DNA of 18,502 nt from Hyphomicrobiales bacterium. Lineage in GTDB: Bacteria > Pseudomonadota > Alphaproteobacteria > Rhizobiales > JAKIUO01. Shown piece after piece: positions 13,868 through 18,502 of this stretch. The stretch lies in assembly GCA_027069645.1 (NCBI GenBank), contig JALXEI010000162.1:1-18502 (forward strand), written 5' to 3'. A model generated the notes under the pieces. The model saw only the letters and a program-made list of their open reading frames with translations. It did no database searches and was not told where the DNA came from. A program made the translations under genes and the position numbers. Numbering within the stretch: position 1 is the stretch's first letter; every line of letters starts with the position of its first letter.

Positions 13868-14340
13868 CTGTGATACGCAAACTGAAAAGCGACAGGTTTT
13901 ATCTGCTCACAGGCACAATGCTTCATTCAGTCAAACGCGATTACAGCGAAATAAAGCGGGTACACCTGGAACAACAAACGCCATACAATCCGATACGCCT
14001 GCCAGCAACGACAAAATAACACTTTCCAGCAACTCTACACGGTTACAAACGCGACATACACAACAAACGCGAACAACAATACCAACGCATCACATCAACG
14101 CTCTTACTCACTCTGAAACAAACTCTTACGCAACATTTACAACGCTCTACATATTTGACGTGGCCTTCGGACTTCCCTGCCTTGAGCGATCAAACGGGAA
14201 CGGGCACAGGCCAAAACAGACAGAATTTCAATTTTTTCTCGCGGGGCAACTTTCCAATCACGCAATACCAACACGCCTGACTGACTAACGAATTGACTGA
14301 CAAAACACACACAACGCAATCCACACAATATCACTGCTTT
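13868..14340. other. Long non-coding gap between DUF3168 and tail tube genes, G/T-skewed on the minus strand
   Basis: About 470 bases (565 counting the terminators and the tube leader) lie inside an otherwise tightly packed operon. The plus strand is rich in A and C and poor in T and G for long stretches (for example CAACAAACGCGAACAACAAT). AACGCGA occurs at 13934, 14048 and 14066. A minus-strand frame at 14137-14334 (65 residues, with DWKVAPREKIEILS) has no family resemblance and no good ribosome site; I leave it out as a gene, but a decayed or novel small gene cannot be excluded. The gap ends in the two tandem terminators, so a minus-strand untranslated RNA of a few hundred bases is conceivable. 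Confidence 0.5.
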
Positions 14341-14757
14341 TTACGCAACAAGCTCGGTCACAACCCGAAATCTCATAACGCCGTGAACTGTTTCACCATC
14401 CGGGTCGAGGCCAACATCGGAAGATACATAACGCAAATTGACAAGAGCATGACCTTCAACAGTCGGGTGACTGTCATGCAATATACTGCGCACAACCTCC
14501 ATAATCTCGTAACACTGCTTTTTACCCTTTGCGCGCGACCATACATGCACGGTTACAAAATGCTCGGCACCACTTTCACTGTCACTCATACTCAAATCAC
14601 GCGACGCAACATTACCGATTGATACAAACGGCCAGGGGGACCGCTGCGGCACATGATCAAACACATTCTGGCCGCTCAGCAAACCACTCAATACAACATC
14701 CGACTTCAACGCCTGCACCAGACTCTTTTGAACGGACCAACTCGCACTGCTACTCAT
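14341..14757 (-). CDS. DUF3168 tail terminator protein (RcGTA gp8 type)
   Basis: 138 residues. Conserved parts are SVQKSLVQALKSDVVLSGLL, VFDHVPQRSPWPFVSIG, the strand HFVTVHVWSRAKGKKQCYEIME and the ending GVMRFRVVTELVA. Proteins of this family cap the tail tube next to the head. The ATG at 14757 has GGAG seven bases upstream; a TTG two codons earlier is too close to that site. Its codon use differs from its neighbours: many Ser codons are AGT and many Val and Leu codons are GTT and TTG, whereas the other late genes prefer C-ending codons. The same G/T-rich character extends into both flanking gaps, pointing to separate ancestry or a local mutational bias. Confidence 0.88.
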   Translation of the reverse strand: MSSSASWSVQKSLVQALKSDVVLSGLLSGQNVFDHVPQRSPWPFVSIGNVASRDLSMSDSESGAEHFVTVHVWSRAKGKKQCYEIMEVVRSILHDSHPTVEGHALVNLRYVSSDVGLDPDGETVHGVMRFRVVTELVA

Positions 14758-15022
14758 AAACAAACTCCAACAACAGAACGGGACAGGACAACAAAACGCT
14801 GAACGTTACAAACGCACAACTGAATACTGAACGGGAAACAATGCGACAAACTGATCGATAACGCGACAGGAACAGGGGGAACAAAAACAACGCCGAAAAA
14901 ACGCGACGAAAACAACTCAATGAAAAAGCAACAACCTGCTACTCAACGCGACATATTAACAGCCCGAAAACGGCGGGCTTTAATCTGGCGGCCCCCGCTG
15001 CAAATGACCGCGGGACCTGAAT
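14758..15022. other. Non-coding gap with repeated AACGCGAC motif
   Basis: The plus strand is A/C-rich as on the other side of the DUF3168 gene. AACGCGAC occurs at 14860, 14900 and 14945, at 40- and 45-base intervals (GTCGCGTT on the transcribed strand). No credible frame is seen. The DUF3168 ribosome site lies at its left end. Confidence 0.5.
14961..15014 (-). terminator. Possible terminator hairpins after the HK97-gp10-like gene
   Basis: Just past the stop at 15023 the minus strand forms CCCGC/GCGGG (within 14993-15014), then AGCCCG/CGGGCT around a 7-base loop (14961-14979), followed by GTTAATAT. The second stem is followed by TTTAAT on the plus strand. The T tracts are weak in both directions, so termination is uncertain. 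Confidence 0.4.
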
Positions 15023-15427
15023 TCACCTGCGAGCGGGAAGCCGCCTTGCCTTCAGGATTGCTCGTTTGAGTATTCCCTGCCGACAGGTATGAATTAACCT
15101 GGTGACCGTGGCAAAAGCAGGAATAAACCAGGGCGATTCAGGGGAATTCCTCGTACCAAATTCAAGATTGTTGCCATATTTTCCATCGCTGATAACCAGA
15201 TATTCATCTTTTTCCGGCCCGCGCTCAACCCGCAACGAATCGACAAGCTTTTGTTTCTCCGGACAGTTTTTCCCCGAGCTGTGCAGCTCACGAAGTGCCT
15301 CATCGCGGATCTGCCCGGCAATCCGGCGGGTTTCTTCTGCAATGGAAAATCGCTCGGAGAAGGATCGCAAGCTGTCTTCGAGCGAGGAAAATGACGAATC
15401 AACCCGTGATCTGCCTGTTTTTTTCAT
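15023..15427 (-). CDS. HK97-gp10-like tail completion/minor structural protein
   Basis: 134 residues. The N-terminal half is helical (SLEDSLRSFSERFSIAEETR; IAGQIRDEALREL), and the C-terminal half has the family hallmark EYLVISDGKYGNNLEFGT, followed by SPWFIPAF. This HK97-gp10 family joins tail to head in siphophages. The start ATG 15427 is one base after the head closure stop (TAA-A-ATG), implying coupling; a longer frame to 15616 lies inside the upstream gene. RcGTA as I recall it has no separate gene of this type between gp7 and gp8, so this cluster carries one more connector component than the model agent. Confidence 0.85.
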   Translation of the reverse strand: MKKTGRSRVDSSFSSLEDSLRSFSERFSIAEETRRIAGQIRDEALRELHSSGKNCPEKQKLVDSLRVERGPEKDEYLVISDGKYGNNLEFGTRNSPESPWFIPAFATVTRLIHTCRQGILKRAILKARRLPARR

Positions 15428-15428
15428 T

Positions 15429-15758
15429 TTACAAAGCCTGCTCTTCACAAAGCACCCGCAATCGGCGACGCCGTTCATTCTCATCCATGACAGCGCGGAT
15501 TTCAAAAATGCGGCTGCCCTTTCGAAAACGCATCGCGGGCAACACACCGGCACGATAGCGCAGGATAATTTCGTGCGAGACCTGCGCGGAAAATTCTCCG
15601 GCAGAAAATCTTTCACGCCCGCTCAGGGGACGGATTGCTGCCCACAAGGTGGCAACAGGCTGCCAGACAAGGCTCTCGCCCCCGCCGCCGTCCGGGGTAA
15701 CAGCAGCGCTTTCCAGAATGATCCGGTGGCGCAACATCCCGGTTCTTGCTGTCATCAC
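15429..15758 (-). CDS. Head closure protein/head-tail adaptor (RcGTA gp7 type)
   Basis: 109 residues. The start TARTGMLRHRIILESAAV, the WQPVATLWAAIRPLSGRE block and the FEIRAVMDENERRRRLRVLCEE ending are typical of the SPP1 gp16/TIGR01563 head-tail joining family, which closes the portal channel. GTG at 15758 is preferred: AGGAGG lies eight bases upstream and the codon overlaps the adaptor stop as GTGA. The ATG directly after it (15755) is eleven bases from the same site and is the alternative, changing the product by one residue. Confidence 0.87.
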   Translation of the reverse strand: MMTARTGMLRHRIILESAAVTPDGGGGESLVWQPVATLWAAIRPLSGRERFSAGEFSAQVSHEIILRYRAGVLPAMRFRKGSRIFEIRAVMDENERRRRLRVLCEEQAL

Positions 15759-16333
15759 AGGCGCACCCTCCTGTAGCTGTTGGTCAACATCCGGATCATT
15801 TGCGGGATCTCGCGCACCTCCCCGGCCACCCCGACCGGCTCGCGGTGCTCGTACCAGTGGGCGACCAGTAAAAGAATGGCCTGACGTAGCGGTTGCGGCA
15901 CATCCGGAGCATTGGCCCCGAAACCGGCCGTGAAAGAAATCTCGATGCCATTACAGGAGCGTCCTGGCGAAGGACGCGGCGCAAAGCCATGCCAGATCAG
16001 CCGCGCGGGCTGTGACAGGGCATCAAGCGCATAGTTGGCAGGTGTAATGATCGTTGCGTTGTCATCCGCGTCATATAAAGAGAGCTGGTCGACAGATTGC
16101 ACGGGCGCCAGCGGCAGTTCAACAATTGGACTGTCCGGCCAGCGATCCAGCACAAAATTCCATTGCTGGCTTATAAAGGCCAGGCCCAGCATGGTTTCCA
16201 GATGCACCCGCGACGCCGTGATCAGGCTGGCAATCAGCACATCTTCATCGGCATGATCAACGCGCAGATGGTCTTTGGCCTCGACAAGCGAAACCGGCTC
16301 CAGCGCAGGGCCGGAGGTCAACAGCAAAGGCAT
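15755..16333 (-). CDS. Head-tail connector/adaptor (gp6-like, phiE125 gp8 family; RcGTA gp6 type)
   Basis: 192 residues starting MPLLLTSGPALEPVSLVEAK, the usual opening of the phiE125-gp8-like connector family, followed by HLRVDHADEDVLIASLITAS and HLETMLGLAFISQQWNFVLD. The C-terminal helix region is PLRQAILLLVAHWYEHREPV. These proteins bind under the portal as a ring. The start is ATG 16333 with AAGGA eight bases upstream; a frame extension to 16633 runs antisense through the antitoxin gene and is not used. Unlike the normal GTA order, the gene is separated from the capsid gene by an opposite-strand toxin-antitoxin pair, so its transcript must cross that pair in antisense or start in the 74-base gap. 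Confidence 0.88.
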   Translation of the reverse strand: MPLLLTSGPALEPVSLVEAKDHLRVDHADEDVLIASLITASRVHLETMLGLAFISQQWNFVLDRWPDSPIVELPLAPVQSVDQLSLYDADDNATIITPANYALDALSQPARLIWHGFAPRPSPGRSCNGIEISFTAGFGANAPDVPQPLRQAILLLVAHWYEHREPVGVAGEVREIPQMIRMLTNSYRRVRL

Positions 16334-16346
16334 GGCGTTTTCCTTC

Positions 16347-16375
16347 TTGAATTCATCCCCCTCTCCCCTTACGCT
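16347..16375 (+). promoter_or_regulatory. Candidate promoter of the toxin-antitoxin pair
   Basis: TTGAAT (16347-16352), a 17-base spacer and TACGCT (16370-16375). The -35 is good and the -10 mediocre. The -10 overlaps the first arm of the palindromic operator, as expected for autorepression. Confidence 0.4.
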
Positions 16376-16389
16376 ATCACCATGATAGC
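16373..16389. promoter_or_regulatory. Palindromic operator for the antitoxin
   Basis: A perfect inverted repeat, GCTATCA-CCA-TGATAGC, lies 17 bases before the antitoxin ATG and directly in its promoter region. Ribbon-helix-helix antitoxins such as FitA and VapB typically bind such repeats as dimers of dimers and repress their own operon. The exact match of both 7-base arms makes chance unlikely. Confidence 0.7.
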
Positions 16390-16406
16390 AGTGGAGAAGA
16401 ACGGAT

Positions 16407-16652
16407 ATGGCACAGGTGATTATTCGCAATCTTGATGACGAGATCGTCGAACGTCTCAAACAGAGCGCCCGCAACCGACAGCAGTCTCTTGAACAAAGGC
16501 TGCGCGATATTCTGCGCGAAGCTGCCGCTCCGGACCGCGCCGAACTGATTGAGAAAATGCGCGAATGCCGTTTGGCCACCAAAGGCAAGAACCTTCCGGA
16601 TGCCACAGACCTGATCCGCGAGGACCGCGACAATGACGAACCTTATCGTTGA
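16407..16652 (+). CDS. FitA/VapB-type ribbon-helix-helix antitoxin
   Basis: 81 residues. The N-terminus MAQVIIRNLDDEIVERLKQS is the FitA-type ribbon-helix-helix pattern (strand, then helix), with RRQ-like QQSLEQRLRDILREA as the second helix. The C-terminal tail (about 45-81) should wrap around the toxin. It overlaps the toxin gene by 20 bases. GGAGAAG at 16393-16399 is its ribosome site. It reads opposite to all surrounding structural genes, so it is probably an independently acquired cassette with its own promoter and operator. Confidence 0.88.
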   Translation: MAQVIIRNLDDEIVERLKQSARNRQQSLEQRLRDILREAAAPDRAELIEKMRECRLATKGKNLPDATDLIREDRDNDEPYR

Positions 16653-17040
16653 TGCCTCCATCGCCGTCAAATGGGTCATAGAGCAAAAGAACAGCGAACA
16701 GGCCGAAGCTCTTTTGTCGTCGGGTGAAAGCCTTGTGGCCCCCTCTCTTGTTCTCGCAGAAACCGGTAATGCGCTCTGGAAATATGTCATCCACAAGCAG
16801 ATCGACCGGCGTCAGGCCAACCACTTTCAAAACATTATCACACAGGGACTGAACCAGCTTGTCCCCATGCAGCAACTGCATCTTGACGCCCTGCAACTGG
16901 CAGCCGAACTCAAACACCCCGTCTATGACTGTTTCTATCTGGCTCTGGCAAAGCAGCAAAGAGCACCATTCATCACTGCTGACGAACGCCTGTTTCAGCT
17001 TGGAACACAAGAAACAGACCTCGACATGCGCAAACTGTAA
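16633..17040 (+). CDS. PIN-domain ribonuclease toxin (FitB/VapC family)
   Basis: 135 residues. The four PIN acidic positions are visible: Asp7 in LIVDASIAVKW, Glu43 in LAETGNALWK, Asp99 in VYDCFYLALA and Asp117 in FITADERL. This predicts a Mg-dependent RNase, usually acting on tRNA or rRNA and held inactive by the partner antitoxin. The start ATG lies inside the antitoxin gene, in a different frame, so expression is coupled. The catalytic set is complete and the length is normal, so the toxin is probably functional. The gene runs towards the capsid gene, with the palindromic region 17042-17257 between their ends. Confidence 0.92.
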   Translation: MTNLIVDASIAVKWVIEQKNSEQAEALLSSGESLVAPSLVLAETGNALWKYVIHKQIDRRQANHFQNIITQGLNQLVPMQQLHLDALQLAAELKHPVYDCFYLALAKQQRAPFITADERLFQLGTQETDLDMRKL

Positions 17041-17041
17041 G

Positions 17042-17257
17042 CGGGGAAGCGCGAAGGACAGGGAGGGGGACGGGAACCTCCGCGCTTCCCCTGTTCCCAC
17101 GGGGGGAATGATATTTCGCTGTCGCGAAATGTCCTCGCCGGACGGGCAGCCTGTGCGGCTGGCACCAAAGGCGAGCCTTTGGAAACCATTTTGGTCATGG
17201 GGTGCAGGGGATCATCCCCTGCTGCCGTCCGCACAGGACGCCCGTCCGGCGAGGACA
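17042..17257. repeat. Cluster of GC-rich inverted repeats between toxin and capsid gene ends
   Basis: Nested and serial palindromes fill the gap. GGGGAAGCGC (17042-17051) pairs with GCGCTTCCCC (17081-17090); ATTTCGC pairs with GCGAAAT (17113-17130). An inverted repeat of about 33 bases, with few mismatches, has arms near 17130-17162 and 17225-17257 (both read TGTCCTCGCCGGACGGGC from outside in). Inside it are CCAAAGG/CCTTTGG and GCAGGGGA/TCCCCTGC stems. There is no T run for a standard terminator. It resembles a dispersed palindromic element or a miniature transposable element, and could also act as a barrier between the two converging units. Confidence 0.65.
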
Positions 17258-17273
17258 TGCCCGTCAGGGCACT

Positions 17274-18491
17274 CTAGGCGATACCAAACTTCAACAGCTT
17301 GATGGCGTCGAAGTCCTGCACACCGCCGCCGACTCTTTTTGTTGTGTAGAACAGCACATAGGGTTTCGAGCTGTAGGGGTCGCGCAGCACGCGCAGGCCG
17401 ATGCGATCGACGATGAGATAGCCGCGATTGAAATCACCAAAGGCGATTGAGGTGCTATCACTTGCGATATCGGGCATATCCTCGCTTTCGGCGATGGGGA
17501 AGTGCATCAGGGTCGGCGCGGCACCAACCTGCTCGCCGGGTTGCCAGATATAGTCGCCATTGGCGTCCTTGATCTTGCGGATTTCGGCCTGTGTCGCCCG
17601 GTTCATGACCCAGTGGGCATTGCCGCGATAGCCGGACTTGACGCTGTAGACCAGATCAATGAGATTGTCGGACGGGTTGGCGGCGGCAAAACCGCCATCA
17701 ACACCGGTGGCCACATAGCCCAGATTGCCCCAGGACCAGCTCGCATTGGCCACCGTTGCATAGGACAAAAATCCTTTTGGCTTGTTGATGCCGTCTCCGG
17801 TGACAAAAGCCGTCCCCTCCTGTTCGGCAAAGGCGAGGCGCACTTCTTCGGCAATCCATTCATCGACATTGACCGCCGCATCATCCAGGAGGGTCGAAGT
17901 GGCGGCGGGCATGGCATAGAGTTCCATGGTCGGGAAGGTCAGTTCGGCCAGGGTCGGCGAGGTGGTTTCGGGACGCGCCGCGCTTTCACCCACCCAGCCG
18001 GTGCCCGGGCCTGTAATCGAAAACGGTTTCTTGAAGCTGGTACCCGAAACCTCCCTGATCCCGGCAATGGCGCGGATCGGCGAAATGTCTTTGAGCGATT
18101 GCATGACGGTGCGCTCGGTTTCGGCCGGGACCAGATAGCCGCCATCCGGATTGGAGCCAACCGACAGCGCCTTTTCCTCCAGCGCCCGCAGATTGCCCGT
18201 CTCGCCCTTGCGCACATAGTTTTCAAAAGCCGCCTTGTGCTGCAACCCGGCTACTGAATCACTGGTGCCGCCAGCCAGCGGCGGACGGGATGATTTCGCC
18301 ACCATCTGATCGAGGGTGCGATTGAGCCGCTCCAGTTTTTCTTCCGTCACCACATCACTGGCGGAACGCTTTTCGATCTGCTCCAGCCGCTGGTCATTGG
18401 TCGCCTTGAACTCTTCAAAGGCCTGCATGAACTCATCAAAAGCCCCGGCCACATCCTCATGCCGCGCGGCCTTGTTTTCATAGTCTGTCAT
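17274..18491 (-). CDS. HK97-fold major capsid protein (RcGTA gp5 type)
   Basis: 405 residues. Residues 1-65 form a charged coiled-coil scaffold (delta) region (AFDEFMQAFEEFKATNDQRL; EEKLERLNRTLDQMVAK), normally removed by the prohead protease, probably somewhere around 70-115. The capsid domain starts near NPDGGYLVPAETE (114-126) and includes GTGWVGESAARPETTSPTL, LDDAAVNVDEWIAEEV, GTAFVTGDGINKPKGFLSY and the ending DFDAIKLLKFGIA. These are hallmarks of the HK97/Phage_capsid family. The ATG at 18491 has only a partial ribosome site (GGA, eight bases upstream). Protease, portal and terminase genes would be expected just beyond the right edge. Confidence 0.95.
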   Translation of the reverse strand: MTDYENKAARHEDVAGAFDEFMQAFEEFKATNDQRLEQIEKRSASDVVTEEKLERLNRTLDQMVAKSSRPPLAGGTSDSVAGLQHKAAFENYVRKGETGNLRALEEKALSVGSNPDGGYLVPAETERTVMQSLKDISPIRAIAGIREVSGTSFKKPFSITGPGTGWVGESAARPETTSPTLAELTFPTMELYAMPAATSTLLDDAAVNVDEWIAEEVRLAFAEQEGTAFVTGDGINKPKGFLSYATVANASWSWGNLGYVATGVDGGFAAANPSDNLIDLVYSVKSGYRGNAHWVMNRATQAEIRKIKDANGDYIWQPGEQVGAAPTLMHFPIAESEDMPDIASDSTSIAFGDFNRGYLIVDRIGLRVLRDPYSSKPYVLFYTTKRVGGGVQDFDAIKLLKFGIA

Positions 18492-18502
18492 ATATTATGT
18501 CC

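Noticed and set aside
14137..14334. 65-residue minus-strand frame in the gap before the tail tube gene
   Set aside because: No family resemblance, poor ribosome site and unusual residue mix (many Cys, Val, Arg) that follows from the G/T skew. Kept only as a remark in the gap entry.
14293..14622. 109-residue plus-strand frame rich in Thr, Asn, His and Gln
   Set aside because: It is antisense to the clear DUF3168 gene, and its composition simply reflects the A/C-rich strand.
13776..15022. Repeated AACGCGA considered as a CRISPR array or satellite
   Set aside because: The repeats are only seven to eight bases, irregularly spaced and interrupted by a gene; no cas genes are near.
16995..17258. 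87-residue minus-strand frame across the toxin end and palindromic region
   Set aside because: Its sequence is the translation of GC-rich palindromes and antisense toxin DNA; it has no domain pattern.
17502..18257. 251-residue plus-strand frame inside the capsid gene
   Set aside because: Antisense shadow of the well-supported capsid protein.
1..18502. Search for insertion sequences, tRNA or rRNA genes and integrases
   Set aside because: No transposase or integrase motifs and no RNA gene folds were found in any part of the window.

Overview
The window comes from an alphaproteobacterium, most likely of the Hyphomicrobiales (Rhizobiales) or a close relative. Three things suggest this: a FeuP/FeuQ (PhoP/PhoQ-like) two-component system, a 17-kDa-antigen-type glycine-zipper lipoprotein, and a tail gene series of the type known from the Rhodobacter capsulatus gene transfer agent (RcGTA). 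GC looks moderate (low to mid 50s by eye; not computed). Nearly everything reads on the minus strand; the exception is one toxin-antitoxin pair.

Left part (1-4257, chromosomal housekeeping). At the left edge is a partial outer-membrane glycine-zipper lipoprotein. Next, read right to left, is a three-gene operon: a secreted PepSY-domain protein, an OmpR-family response regulator, and a FeuQ/PhoQ-like sensor kinase whose start overlaps the regulator stop (ATGA). Beyond it is a secreted lytic transglycosylase with an unusually long Arg/Lys-rich segment and its own terminator.

Right part (4756-18491, gene transfer agent or prophage late cluster). In transcription order from the right edge: HK97-fold major capsid protein; an opposite-strand FitAB/VapBC toxin-antitoxin pair with a palindromic region beside it; head-tail adaptor; head closure protein; HK97-gp10-like tail completion protein; DUF3168 tail terminator; tail tube; two tail assembly chaperone frames; a short tape measure; DUF2460 and DUF2163 distal tail proteins; NlpC/P60 peptidase; the large TIM-barrel hub protein; a small membrane protein; and a GH19-type endolysin fused in frame to a holin-like segment. 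Portal, protease and terminase would lie beyond the right edge. The tape measure is 188 residues, so the tail should be short, as in RcGTA; the adjoining lysis genes would also suit a defective prophage.

Most notable points. (1) The first chaperone gene ends in the slippery heptamer G-GGA-AAG directly before its stop. The second chaperone frame is exactly the -1 frame and lacks a good start of its own, so this is a probable lambda G/GT-type programmed frameshift. (2) The endolysin-holin frame has a strong internal ribosome site at the holin start, suggesting one gene with two products. (3) Intrinsic terminators sit directly before the tail-tube gene (two in tandem) and before the endolysin gene, so late expression may need read-through or antitermination. 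(4) The DUF3168 gene lies in a G/T-skewed island of about 1.1 kb with a repeated TCGCGTT motif. (5) A toxin-antitoxin pair sits antisense inside the structural operon.
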